Positions 54,258 through 63,056 are shown, counted from the first letter of the stretch. The stretch is 64,000 nt of DNA from Bacteroidota bacterium (GCA_023426145.1 JAFABG010000040.1:62001-126000), one strand, 5' to 3'. The notes: a model not told the origin generated them from the letters alone. Made by a program: numbers and translations.

Positions 54258-55427
54258 TTAGTGCTCGTGGCTATGTGCTGGGATAGCGTTGGTTGCACTT
54301 GCTAGGCGAACTTGATAGGCACCTTCGGTCACTACATGGTCTCCAGTTTTAAGACCTGTCAGTATTTGTACACTTTTACCATTGTCTGCACCGAGAGTCA
54401 CTTCTTGTTTTTTGTAGCCCTCTTCATCTAATTGAAGATAAACGAAGAAAAGTCCTTGCTCTTCGGTCAATGCTGTGCGAGGTAGAGAGAGTACCTTTTC
54501 TTGTTGAGAGGAAAGCAGATAGACTTCTACGAATGACCCTGGAATGATTTCTCCTTTATTGTCAAATTCGAAAGTGACGGGAATATAGAAAGAATCTTCT
54601 CCTGATGTTTTTCCAACCGAAAGTAGTTTACCATTCAATGCTTTTAGCTCGAAGACTTCATTATTATAAGATGTCTTGAAATTGGCTGAACTGATAGTGC
54701 GAAGATATGGGTAATATTTTTCGGAGACTTCGGCGCGGAGGAATAGTCTGCGGTTCTGTGTCACACTGACGAGTGGCTGACCGATTGTTACATAGTCTCC
54801 TTCTTTAACCATAATGCTTTTCACATATCCGGCAATTGGTGCTGTGATATTTTGACCTACAGAAGAGTGGTTCTTGCTAAGGGCTTCGTAGCTGATCCGT
54901 GCATTTTCATAGTTTTGCTCTGCTTGAGCAAACTCTTTTTCGGATACAATTTTGCTTTTTATCAGTGACTGCATACGTTCATATTCTTTCTTAGAAACCT
55001 CGAAAGCTATACGAGCACGTTGAACGGGGTCGCCTTCAGCGATGTTGTGTGATGAAATTGTAACCAACGGCGTATTGTGGTTGACGCTCATGCCTTCAGT
55101 CACTTTTCCACGAAATGAAATAACGCCAGCAACTGTGGCTACTGCAACAGACTCATCACCTTGAGCAGTAAGAACTTGTCCGCTTGTTTTGATAACTTGC
55201 TGGAAGGGGGCTGGACTGATCGTTTCAACTTTGACACCAGCAGCATCAGCTTTTTCTTTTGGAAGGATGATTTCGTCGCTATGTTTATTTTCTTTTTCAT
55301 CATGATTGTGTCCGACGGTTTCATGGTCATGCCCCTCATGGTTATGACCTTCATGATCAGAGCTTTTACGGTTGCAAGAGTTCAATGCTAGTAATGCAAG
55401 AACTCCTATAAAGATTAATTTCTTCAT
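54258..55427 (-). CDS. RND periplasmic adaptor, CusB/CzcB-like, His-rich lipoprotein
   Basis: 389 residues. An SPII-like signal ends at Cys18 (ALNSC). A His-rich segment follows (about 24-50, with repeated DHEGHNHEGHDH-type motifs), likely to bind metal. Next come the lipoyl/barrel-sandwich and alpha-hairpin (about 100-220) and a beta-barrel. The C terminus ends in HSHEH. It links pump and outer-membrane channel in the periplasm. First gene of the three-gene efflux unit; a -7 box and a dyad lie upstream. Confidence 0.9.
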   Translation of the reverse strand: MKKLIFIGVLALLALNSCNRKSSDHEGHNHEGHDHETVGHNHDEKENKHSDEIILPKEKADAAGVKVETISPAPFQQVIKTSGQVLTAQGDESVAVATVAGVISFRGKVTEGMSVNHNTPLVTISSHNIAEGDPVQRARIAFEVSKKEYERMQSLIKSKIVSEKEFAQAEQNYENARISYEALSKNHSSVGQNITAPIAGYVKSIMVKEGDYVTIGQPLVSVTQNRRLFLRAEVSEKYYPYLRTISSANFKTSYNNEVFELKALNGKLLSVGKTSGEDSFYIPVTFEFDNKGEIIPGSFVEVYLLSSQQEKVLSLPRTALTEEQGLFFVYLQLDEEGYKKQEVTLGADNGKSVQILTGLKTGDHVVTEGAYQVRLASATNAIPAHSHEH

Positions 55428-55470
55428 AAATGTTATTTTCCTACTATGTTTAACTGTTTTTTATACGCTA

Positions 55471-55478
55471 CAAAGATA
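55471..55478 (-). promoter_or_regulatory. Promoter -7 element of the metal-efflux operon
   Basis: Minus strand reads TATCTTTG, 43 bases before the adaptor ATG. The dyad at 55483-55513 starts 4 bp upstream of it. Confidence 0.6.
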
Positions 55479-55482
55479 AAGT

Positions 55483-55513
55483 AACGTAGATGCAACTTGC
55501 TTGCATTTACGTT
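55483..55513. promoter_or_regulatory. Candidate operator dyad of the metal-efflux operon
   Basis: AACGTAGATGCAA at 55483-55495 and TTGCATTTACGTT at 55501-55513 are inverted repeats matching at 12 of 13 positions, with spacer CTTGC. The dyad occupies the -33 region of the efflux promoter and ends just before the neighbouring stop codon. A regulator bound here would block the promoter. Confidence 0.6.
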
Positions 55514-55514
55514 G

Positions 55515-55922
55515 TTACGCGAAAACAGAGTAGGGAGGGGCTCGAAGGGAGGAGGTACGAGGAATTATCGTACCATGAAGGGACTCACGATAGATGTAGT
55601 AGTTTTTGACTCGTCTTTCATGAGGTCGTAATAAATGCTCTATTATAACATCAGAGAATAGTGTGGCTATAAATATATAATTCGGACCACTGTCTGTATG
55701 TACTGAGGGGATGGGTGAGTGAAAGCGAGTCATGCACTCATTGCTACAGCATGAATCGTTTTCGGGATGATGATGGTTGGGACATTGTTGCTCAATAGGT
55801 TGATCCTGTTTCATGCAAATTGTCCCATTAGGATGGTGGTGATGGGGAAAGACAGCAGCTACCAACATAATGATGTTGATAAAAAATAGCATTGTTACTA
55901 TAAATCGTTTTTTCCCTTTCAT
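55515..55922 (-). CDS. Small His/Cys-rich exported protein, DUF6769-like
   Basis: 135 residues. One N-terminal hydrophobic segment (about 7-24) acts as signal or anchor. It is followed at once by FPHHHHPNGTICM and then NHHHPENDSCCSNECM, giving seven His and five Cys in about 40 residues, a clear metal-binding composition. The C-terminal half is ordinary (YIFIATLFSDVIIEHLLRPHERR). No enzyme motif. It is 87 bases upstream of the efflux adaptor and in the same direction, so it may be a metal-binding or sensing partner of that system. Domain name is recalled, not certain. Confidence 0.7.
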   Translation of the reverse strand: MKGKKRFIVTMLFFINIIMLVAAVFPHHHHPNGTICMKQDQPIEQQCPNHHHPENDSCCSNECMTRFHSPIPSVHTDSGPNYIFIATLFSDVIIEHLLRPHERRVKNYYIYRESLHGTIIPRTSSLRAPPYSVFA

Positions 55923-55937
55923 CCTTAATTATTGAGC

Positions 55938-56011
55938 ATTATCTACTTTAGATGCGTGATTTATTTTGCACAAAGATACAAATACATTCTTTTTTACCTA
56001 AAGTAGATAAT
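55938..56011. repeat. 14-bp inverted repeat bracketing a promoter
   Basis: ATTATCTACTTTAG at 55938-55951 and its exact reverse complement at 55998-56011, separated by 46 bp. The segment between them contains the minus-strand -7 box TATCTTTG (55978-55971) of the His/Cys-rich gene. TTAG at 56001-55998, inside the outer repeat, stands 19 bp upstream as -33. The inner repeat lies in the 5' UTR. It could be paired operators or, less likely given the short spacing, an invertible promoter. Confidence 0.7.
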
Positions 56012-56026
56012 CTCTTTTATTATTTA

Positions 56027-57664
56027 TTATTTTTTTTCCAGCTCTTGCAACGAATCCATTTTCTTCTTTTCTAGGAATTCATAGATGCCGCAAAGATGTT
56101 CTGTTACTTTCTTATTCCCAAATTCATAGACTTTTGTTACTAGTCCGTCAAGGAAATCACGGTCGTGTGATACAACAATTAGTGTGCCATCGAAATCCAT
56201 TAAAGCTTGCTTAAGAATGTCTTTCGTTTTCATATCAAGGTGGTTAGTAGGCTCGTCAAGAATCAATAGATTGACTGGCTCTAGTAAAAGCTTGATCATA
56301 GCTAAGCGTGTACGCTCTCCCCCAGATAAGACTTTAACTTTCTTCATAGACTCTTCAGGACCACCAAACATAAATGCGCCTAGCAGGTCGCGTATTTTAT
56401 TACGAATTTCTCCTTTGGCGACATCATCAATAGTCTGAAATACAGTTAGGTTTTCATCCATTAGCGAGGCTTGGTTTTGAGCAAAATAGCCTATCTGCAC
56501 ATTATGTCCTAGTGTTAGTGTACCGTCATGGTCAATCTCATTCATGATCGATTTAACAAGTGTCGATTTTCCTTCACCATTCTTGCCAACAAACGCCACT
56601 TTATCACCGCGCTCAATTGTTAAATTAGCATTGCGGAACACTGTATGGTTACCATAAGTTTTTCCAACTCCTTCCATCGTGACAGGATAACTACCTGAGC
56701 GAGGTGATGGTGGAAATTTCAACCGTAGTGCTGAAGTATCTTCTTCATCTACTTCAAGTAATTCTAGTTTCTCAAGCATCTTGACACGACTTTGTACCTG
56801 CAACGTTTTTGAATAGGTACCTTTGAACCGCTCAATGAAAGCTTCTGTCTCGGCAATGAATTTTTGCTGCTCGTCATAAGCTTTTTGCTGTTGCTCACGG
56901 CGTTCTTTACGCAGTTGTAGATATTGAGAATAGTTTACTTTATAATCGTAGATGCGTCCCATTGTAACTTCAATAGTGCGAGTCGTGATGTTGTCTACAA
57001 ATTTTCTATCGTGACTGATTACGATAACTGCTTTACCGTTATTTATTAGAAAATCCTCTAGCCATTGGATCGATTCAATGTCGAGGTGATTTGTAGGTTC
57101 ATCAAGTAGAAGGACGTCAGGTTTTTGCAGTAGTAGCTTAGCTAGTTCGATACGCATGCGCCAGCCGCCACTGAAATCACTCGTTTGCCGCTGAAAATCT
57201 TCGCGTGTAAAACCTAGTCCAAGTAATGATTTCTCTACGTCTTCTTCATAATTTGTAGCATCAATGGAATAAAACTTTTCGCTGATAGCAGAAACTTCTT
57301 CGATTAGTGCCATGTAGCTGTCACTTTCGTAATCTGTTCGTGTTTCTAACTCTTTGTTCAGAGAATCAATTCTAGCTTCCATTTCATGTAGATGGGCAAA
57401 AGCTTGAGCTGTCTCGTCAAAAACAGTTCTTCCATCTTCCGTCATCAAATGCTGTGGGAGATAGGCTACTACGCAATCTTTAGGTGCTGAAACCTTGCCG
57501 CGAGTAGGTTGTCGGGCTCCCGCCAGAATTTTTAATAAGGTACTTTTACCCGCTCCGTTTTTTCCCATCAAAGCGATGCGGTCTTTTTCATTAATAACGA
57601 AAGAAATGTCACTAAATAAAGTAGTGCCGCTAAATTCTACAGCTAGTCCGTCTATCGAAATCAT
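56027..57664 (-). CDS. ABC-F family ATPase (ribosome-associated)
   Basis: 545 residues from the Met at 57664 (MISIDGLAVEFSG). The upstream Met at 57709 is rejected because the TATCTTTG box (57688-57695) lies inside that extension. Two nucleotide-binding domains without TM: Walker A GKNGAGKSTLLK and GKNGEGKSTLVK, signatures SGGWRMRIELAK and SGGERTRLAMIK, Walker B LLLDEPTNHLD and LILDEPTNHLD. A basic linker of about 80 residues joins them. ABC-F proteins act on ribosomes to relieve stalls. Closest to the Uup/YbiT-like housekeeping groups. The His/Cys-rich gene's upstream repeat ends just past its stop. Confidence 0.92.
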   Translation of the reverse strand: MISIDGLAVEFSGTTLFSDISFVINEKDRIALMGKNGAGKSTLLKILAGARQPTRGKVSAPKDCVVAYLPQHLMTEDGRTVFDETAQAFAHLHEMEARIDSLNKELETRTDYESDSYMALIEEVSAISEKFYSIDATNYEEDVEKSLLGLGFTREDFQRQTSDFSGGWRMRIELAKLLLQKPDVLLLDEPTNHLDIESIQWLEDFLINNGKAVIVISHDRKFVDNITTRTIEVTMGRIYDYKVNYSQYLQLRKERREQQQKAYDEQQKFIAETEAFIERFKGTYSKTLQVQSRVKMLEKLELLEVDEEDTSALRLKFPPSPRSGSYPVTMEGVGKTYGNHTVFRNANLTIERGDKVAFVGKNGEGKSTLVKSIMNEIDHDGTLTLGHNVQIGYFAQNQASLMDENLTVFQTIDDVAKGEIRNKIRDLLGAFMFGGPEESMKKVKVLSGGERTRLAMIKLLLEPVNLLILDEPTNHLDMKTKDILKQALMDFDGTLIVVSHDRDFLDGLVTKVYEFGNKKVTEHLCGIYEFLEKKKMDSLQELEKK

Positions 57665-57687
57665 ATAATTCTTAATAATTTGAGGCG

Positions 57688-57695
57688 CAAAGATA
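57688..57695 (-). promoter_or_regulatory. Promoter -7 element of the ABC-F gene
   Basis: Minus strand reads TATCTTTG, 24 bases before the chosen ATG. No good -33 box at 19 bp. Confidence 0.55.
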
Positions 57696-57797
57696 GCGAA
57701 ATATATCAATCTTTTTTATAACTTGCGGGCTGAAAAAAGCTTTTAGATTGGGTTTTCTAATCAAAATGTGTTTAAAAAGTGTAAATTTAATGATGTA

Positions 57798-58205
57798 ATG
57801 AGCAATATGGAAAGTACACAAATAAGTGAATTTAGACCTCTCATTTTAGTAGCCGAGGATGATGATAGTAATTTCAAATTGATAAAAGCTATCATAGGAA
57901 AAAAATGTGATATAATGTGGGCCAAGAATGGGGAAGAAATTGTTGCTTTATTTAAAGAAAATGCCCATAATGCTCAAGCTATTTTAATGGATATAAAAAT
58001 GCCTTTGATGAATGGGCTGGATGCTACAAAGATTATTCGGGGGCTTGATAGCGAAATACCTATTATAATGCAGACTGCCTATGCTTTTAATTCTGATAAG
58101 GAGAATGCAATGAATGCTGGTGCTTCTGAGGTATTGGTAAAACCTATCACTTTAGGTATCCTTAGGGGTACATTAAGTAAATATTTTCCTAATCTCGTTT
58201 GGTGA
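57798..58205 (+). CDS. Stand-alone response regulator receiver protein
   Basis: 135 residues from the ATG at 57798; an upstream GTG at 57768 is possible. It is only a receiver domain: acidic pair in LVAEDDDSNFK, phospho-acceptor Asp in ILMDIKMPLMNGLDA, switch Thr in QTAYAF, and Lys in LVKPI. There is no output domain, so it acts through protein contact, as CheY or Spo0F do. No histidine kinase is next to it. Divergent from the ABC-F gene and convergent with the phosphate transporter. Confidence 0.88.
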   Translation: MSNMESTQISEFRPLILVAEDDDSNFKLIKAIIGKKCDIMWAKNGEEIVALFKENAHNAQAILMDIKMPLMNGLDATKIIRGLDSEIPIIMQTAYAFNSDKENAMNAGASEVLVKPITLGILRGTLSKYFPNLVW

Positions 58206-58432
58206 TTTTATAGTTCGATTTATTTATAAGAAACTTTATGAATAAAGTTTTGATCGTTATTATGATTCAAGCATTTATTTTATAATAGAGTTTCTTGATT
58301 GTTTTGAAGGTAATATTTTACTTTTTGGATAGATCATATTGAATCACTGTAAAGAACAAAGAAAATAGTGGCTACAATTATATTTATTAAACAATAAAAA
58401 ATGAAGGAGTGGATACCTTCTATGAGTATAAC
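58206..58432. other. Intergenic region
   Basis: Part of a 303-base gap between the receiver gene and the phosphate transporter. It is AT-rich with no RNA gene or credible small ORF. The terminator at 58433 is the only feature. Confidence 0.45.
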
Positions 58433-58468
58433 AAAAAACGATGAATGCAATCGCATTCATCGTTTTTT
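58433..58468. terminator. Bidirectional terminator between the receiver and PiT genes
   Basis: Perfect 16-bp stem: AAAAAACGATGAATGC at 58433-58448 pairs with GCATTCATCGTTTTTT at 58453-58468, loop AATC. Confidence 0.92.
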
Positions 58469-58508
58469 GTTATTACTTCTTCTTCCTGAGAAGCAATCCT
58501 TTTTCGTT

Positions 58509-60770
58509 TTACAAAAGATGATCGGTATCTGTTTCACTTTGAAATTTCCGACTCACTTTCATCAGATTGATGATATAAGCTACCACGTTTTGAGCTTCTT
58601 GAACCATGGTTAGATAAACCATGCTTACTCGGATACTTCCCGATTGACTCTGAATGCGTTGCAACTCTTTGCGTTTTAGCTGAGATAGTTGCCCATTTAA
58701 ATCATTGGCACGATGGATTTCTTCCTCTATATTTTGATAATCATTATTTTCCATCTTTTTGCGGCATAACTGAATTAAGTAAGTAATGTCTTCAGCTACA
58801 TCACTAAATTCTCCTTTTTGTATGGCATCAAGTGGATTAAAGTTGTTGTCTATATGTTCCAAACAAGGTTCGCAAAGGCGTGATATACTATATACCAATT
58901 CGCTTGCAAAGTCATTTCCCTGATAATAATAGAGTCCTTTTTCAAGTACAGTATTGTTGTCAAGGCGACACATGGCCAAAGTTCCAGTGCGCTTCATCTG
59001 TTTAATGAGCTGTTTTTCGAATTTTGTAGAACCCATTGCGCGGCGCAGCCCTCGGAGATTTTCATGAATGAAAGAATTGACTGTAAGCTCGAAGTTAGTT
59101 TCTGCATATTCCATAACTCTTGAAAGCTCTTCACGAGTATGTTTTCGCATTAATTTAAGAGCTTCTTCGCTATCAGATGCTTGCATTAATTGTTTTAGAG
59201 TTTCATTTCCATTCTCTTTTTCTTTACGCTTCTTATAGAGTACTTGACTTCTCACCAAAATAAAAATGGCAAGACCAATAAGTGCGATGATAGAAATATT
59301 TCCACCGTAATGTAATATTAGTGCAACGAAGAAGCAGATTGTGAAAGCAGCTCCAGCAGTGATAAACCAACCTCCAATGACACTTAGCACACCTGTGATA
59401 CGGTAAACTGCAGAATCACGTCCCCATGCTCGGTCTGAAAGAGATGTACCCATCGCTACCATGAATGTTACATAAGTAGTTGAAAGAGGAAGTTTAAGTG
59501 AAGTTCCCAATGCAATAAGTAATCCGGCAAGCACGAGATTTACTGAAGCACGAATGAGGTCAAAAGCTGCTCCATCTGCAATAATCGCTTCATCTTTGCG
59601 AAAACGAGTATTAAGCCATTCTTTAGCAGATTCAGGTACAATACCTGATAATCCATTTGCTAAGGTCATACTAAAACGCACTAAAGTTCTTGCGATTGGA
59701 GTGCTACCAAAAGTTTCTTCTCCCTCGTCTTGTCGAGCAAGATCAACAGATGTCTTAATTACCGCATGTGCTTTTTTGGATGTACATAATGCGTAGACCA
59801 TAATTATTCCAGCTCCGAGTAAGAAATACCAAGGTGTTTTGGCTGGTCCTAATAGAGAAGTCATAAGAAAGCTGTCTGCCCCACTACCCGCACCGTTAGT
59901 AGTAAAGTCTATAAAGGATGAATATCCAGCTAAAGGAACTCCAATGAAATTTACGAGATCATTTCCTGCAAAAGCCAATGCCAAAGCAAAAGTACCCATT
60001 AGTACAACAACTTTAAATACGTTAACTTTAAGCCAATGTAATATTTGCATTATTATAGTGAAGAACACTAAGAATGCAACGATGAGCATAAAAGTATTGT
60101 CCTGTATCCAATGCTTGTATTCGTCTGTCATGAAACTACTCGTTTTCAGACCTTTTATAAGCATGAAATAAATAATTGAAGTGGCTGCTATTCCCCCAAA
60201 GAGAGCAACACCATATTTCATCTTCTTTTTATAGTTGAATGTGAATATTACGCGGGTCAGCCATTGGACAAGCATACCAAAAAAGAAAGCGATAGCTACA
60301 GATAAGAAAATACCCATTATGACTGAGAGCGCTTTATCTGTATTAATTAGATCACCTAATCCGAGAGTTGAATCGTGGCTCACTTTAATGAGTGCAAGCG
60401 CAAATGTTCCTCCCAATAACTCAAACACCATTGATACAGTTGTAGAGGTAGGCATGCCCATGGAGTTAAATACATCCAATAACACGACGTCGGTTAACAT
60501 AACGGCGAGTAAGATACACATGATTTCAGAAAAATAGAAGTGCTCGGGCTGGTAGATGCCGTGCCGTGCGATGTCCATCATTCCGTTAGATAGTGATGCG
60601 CCAATAAATATACCAATACCAGCGATAAATAAGATTGTTTTGAACGAGGCTGCTTTAGCTCCAACAGCTGAGTTCAGAAAGTTAACAGCATCATTGCTTA
60701 CACCGACAATAAGATCGAAGATGGCAAGGACGAAAAGAAAAATGATGATACATAGATAAATTGTCTCCAT
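58509..60770 (-). CDS. PiT-family phosphate transporter with C-terminal PhoU-like domain
   Basis: 753 residues from the Met at 60770 (METIYLCIIIFLF). A longer start at 60827 adds a non-hydrophobic segment absent from the family. The N-terminal part (about 1-500) is a PiT permease with many TM helices. Signatures GVSNDAVNFLNSAVGAKAAS and GNDLVNFIGVPLAGY are the two repeats of the family. The C-terminal 240 residues are charged and helical (RKHTREELSRVMEYAETNFELTVNSF; RLCEPCLEHIDNNF), resembling a fused PhoU-type regulatory domain. It symports inorganic phosphate with cations. Next to polyphosphate kinase, it points to a phosphate uptake/storage module. Confidence 0.85.
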   Translation of the reverse strand: METIYLCIIIFLFVLAIFDLIVGVSNDAVNFLNSAVGAKAASFKTILFIAGIGIFIGASLSNGMMDIARHGIYQPEHFYFSEIMCILLAVMLTDVVLLDVFNSMGMPTSTTVSMVFELLGGTFALALIKVSHDSTLGLGDLINTDKALSVIMGIFLSVAIAFFFGMLVQWLTRVIFTFNYKKKMKYGVALFGGIAATSIIYFMLIKGLKTSSFMTDEYKHWIQDNTFMLIVAFLVFFTIIMQILHWLKVNVFKVVVLMGTFALALAFAGNDLVNFIGVPLAGYSSFIDFTTNGAGSGADSFLMTSLLGPAKTPWYFLLGAGIIMVYALCTSKKAHAVIKTSVDLARQDEGEETFGSTPIARTLVRFSMTLANGLSGIVPESAKEWLNTRFRKDEAIIADGAAFDLIRASVNLVLAGLLIALGTSLKLPLSTTYVTFMVAMGTSLSDRAWGRDSAVYRITGVLSVIGGWFITAGAAFTICFFVALILHYGGNISIIALIGLAIFILVRSQVLYKKRKEKENGNETLKQLMQASDSEEALKLMRKHTREELSRVMEYAETNFELTVNSFIHENLRGLRRAMGSTKFEKQLIKQMKRTGTLAMCRLDNNTVLEKGLYYYQGNDFASELVYSISRLCEPCLEHIDNNFNPLDAIQKGEFSDVAEDITYLIQLCRKKMENNDYQNIEEEIHRANDLNGQLSQLKRKELQRIQSQSGSIRVSMVYLTMVQEAQNVVAYIINLMKVSRKFQSETDTDHLL

Positions 60771-60888
60771 AAATGAATATGTGTATATGTTATTTCTGGC
60801 TGCAAAGGACGTAACTTGAAATTGCAAGGGAATGTCATACTTATTACAATTCTGTTACAGAATTCTATCTTTTCTTTTTAAACAAATG

Positions 60889-60922
60889 AAAAGGCAAAAA
60901 AGATATTTCAATTGCCTTTTTT
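60889..60922 (-). terminator. Terminator of ppk
   Basis: AAAAGGCAA at 60889-60897 pairs with TTGCCTTTT at 60912-60920. It sits just downstream of the ppk stop on the minus strand, with T-rich sequence on the exit side. Confidence 0.6.
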
Positions 60923-60931
60923 ATGCACAAT

Positions 60932-63001
60932 TTATTTTTGGGCCAACCACTCATAAAATTTATATTGAGCACGGATCATTGGTTTTCCAGAAATTCTCTT
61001 CTTGAAAATATTTTGTAATTTATCGTCTACCCAGCAGGCTTTGCGATTGTCAGCAAGTTGAATGTTTAACATCTCTATTAAGCTTGTACGCAGATCTTTA
61101 TCTAAAATAGGTGTTACTGCCTCAATGCGGCGATACAAATTGCGTCGCATCCAGTCTGGAGAACCCATAAAGACTTTCGGATTCCCGTTGTTGCCGAAGT
61201 ACCAGATGCGTGCATGTTCCAAGAAACCATCTACAATACGGGTGACATGAATATTACGACTGTATGACTGACCCGGAATGAGGCAACAAATGCCGCGTAT
61301 GATGAGATCAATTTTTACTCCATGTTCAGATGCTTCGTAAAGACGATCTATTAAAGCTGGGTCTTGAAGAGCATTCATTTTGAGAATAATATATCCAGAT
61401 TTTCCTTTGTCGGCTAGGGATATTTCGTTATCGATTAGGCAATTTAATTCAGAGATAAGATTGAAACGAGCTACAAGTAAAGTGCTGAATTTAGGATTAT
61501 CTTTTCCTTGTAACGTTTGAAATAAGCGATATAGGTCCTTAATTATTCCTTTGTGGCAGGTAAAAAGGCCACAGTCAGCATAAAGAGTAGCAGTCTTTTC
61601 ATTGAAATTTCCAGTACTAATATAGCCGTAACTCTCGACTTTTTCGCCTTTGTCGCCTTGTCTTTTAATGAGTGCAACTTTGGCATGAACTTTAAGTCCT
61701 GGTATACTGTATATTATTTTTATCCCCGCAGTTTTCATCATTTCGGCTGTAGCAAGATTATTCTCTTCATCAAAACGAGCTTTCAGTTCCACGAAAACGG
61801 TTACTTTCTTTTTGTTCTGAGCAGCTGCAATTAGAGAGTTGATTACTGCTGAGTTTTCTGCAACTCGATATTGTGTAATCATAATTTCTTGTGTTTTAGG
61901 GTCGTGCACTGCCTCATAAAGAAAATGAATGAAATGTTTGAATGAATGATATGGATAAAATAATAGTAAATCTTTTGTGGCGACATAATTGAATATTGAT
62001 TCTTTTTCGTCTAAAAAATTGAGCTTTATGGGCTCAATTTTTTTTTCATGATGAGCAAAATCTAGGTTGGGGAGATGTCTTAAATCTTCAAGATTTAAGT
62101 GCTTATCTCCTGTAACGAGCTCATCCGGTTGAATACCGAAGGCATCCATTAAGAATTTGAGAAAATCTTCTGGCATAGCTCGATCATAAACAAAACGACA
62201 GACATCACCAATCTTGCGTTTTTTTACCTTCTTTTTTAGTTGCGCTACTAGATCAGCCCCTTTGGTAGTATCATCAATTAAGATGTCTGCATCCCGAGAA
62301 ATTTTGATACTATAACTTGAATCAACATCATAGCCAGGGAAGATAAGGTTAAGATTTGCCTTTATTATATCTTCAGTGAATATTAAGTAATAATTATTGT
62401 TGTAAGATGGGAGTTGAATAAACCGAGGCACTTTTGCATATGGTTGTTTCATCACAAAATAGTAGGGTTGGCATTTGGGCGATTCAATGTTATTTTTTTC
62501 TTCCTTAGAGTAGAGGCGTATAGCTAGATAGAGCCGATTATCTCTTAAAAAGGATACTATTTTTCCTTTTAATACAGGTACAGGCTGTAAGTAAGGGAAT
62601 ATTTCTTCTCTGAAAAAGTTTGTGATGAATTGTTCGTGGAAAGGCTCTACGTGGCTATCTTGATAAAATATGATGTGCTTTTTGCGTAGAGAGGGTAGTA
62701 TTTTTTCTTCATAGATACGCACGCGGTCGTCCAATTGACGATTCACAACATGATTAATTTCTTCTACTAGATTACGTGCTGATTGTACTGTTTCTTCATC
62801 GCTTTCTGTTGTTCCGGATGCTACAGCCTTATGATCCGCCACACGGATTTTATAGAATTCCTCTAAGTTAGAGGAGTAGATTGCAATGAAGTTAATTCGT
62901 TCATATAATGGAAGATGTTCATCGAGAGCTTCGAGTAATACTCGGTAATTAAACGAAAGCCAGCTAATATCACGTTTAAAATAATTATATTTGCTTTCCA
63001 T
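60932..63001 (-). CDS. ppk: Polyphosphate kinase 1
   Basis: 689 residues. It reversibly polymerises the gamma phosphate of ATP into polyphosphate. The phosphohistidine is in GLKVHAKVALI. The second catalytic His region is FLEHARIWYFGN. The helical N-terminal domain starts KYNYFKRDISWLSFNYRVL, a typical PPK1 opening (about 5-25). PLD-like catalytic domains occupy the C-terminal half. Divergent from the phosphodiesterase gene, with overlapping promoters. Confidence 0.95.
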   Translation of the reverse strand: MESKYNYFKRDISWLSFNYRVLLEALDEHLPLYERINFIAIYSSNLEEFYKIRVADHKAVASGTTESDEETVQSARNLVEEINHVVNRQLDDRVRIYEEKILPSLRKKHIIFYQDSHVEPFHEQFITNFFREEIFPYLQPVPVLKGKIVSFLRDNRLYLAIRLYSKEEKNNIESPKCQPYYFVMKQPYAKVPRFIQLPSYNNNYYLIFTEDIIKANLNLIFPGYDVDSSYSIKISRDADILIDDTTKGADLVAQLKKKVKKRKIGDVCRFVYDRAMPEDFLKFLMDAFGIQPDELVTGDKHLNLEDLRHLPNLDFAHHEKKIEPIKLNFLDEKESIFNYVATKDLLLFYPYHSFKHFIHFLYEAVHDPKTQEIMITQYRVAENSAVINSLIAAAQNKKKVTVFVELKARFDEENNLATAEMMKTAGIKIIYSIPGLKVHAKVALIKRQGDKGEKVESYGYISTGNFNEKTATLYADCGLFTCHKGIIKDLYRLFQTLQGKDNPKFSTLLVARFNLISELNCLIDNEISLADKGKSGYIILKMNALQDPALIDRLYEASEHGVKIDLIIRGICCLIPGQSYSRNIHVTRIVDGFLEHARIWYFGNNGNPKVFMGSPDWMRRNLYRRIEAVTPILDKDLRTSLIEMLNIQLADNRKACWVDDKLQNIFKKRISGKPMIRAQYKFYEWLAQK

Positions 63002-63018
63002 GTACTTTAAGATTTTTC

Positions 63019-63049
63019 CAAATATAGTATCTTTGTGTGATTAAACAAA
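63019..63049 (-). promoter_or_regulatory. Promoter of ppk
   Basis: Minus strand: TTTG at 63049-63046, exactly 19 bp, then TATATTTG at 63026-63019, a perfect consensus promoter. The leader is only about 10 bases. Confidence 0.8.
63028..63035 (+). promoter_or_regulatory. Promoter -7 element of the phosphodiesterase gene
   Basis: TATCTTTG matches TAnnTTTG and begins 2 bases after the ppk -7 box ends (one base between them). No good -33 box at 19 bp. Confidence 0.55.
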
Positions 63050-63056
63050 GAAAATA

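Noticed and set aside
55952..55997. Firm call of a phase-variable inverton
   Set aside because: Only 46 bp lie between the repeats and no invertase gene is nearby, so it is kept as a weak alternative to an operator pair.
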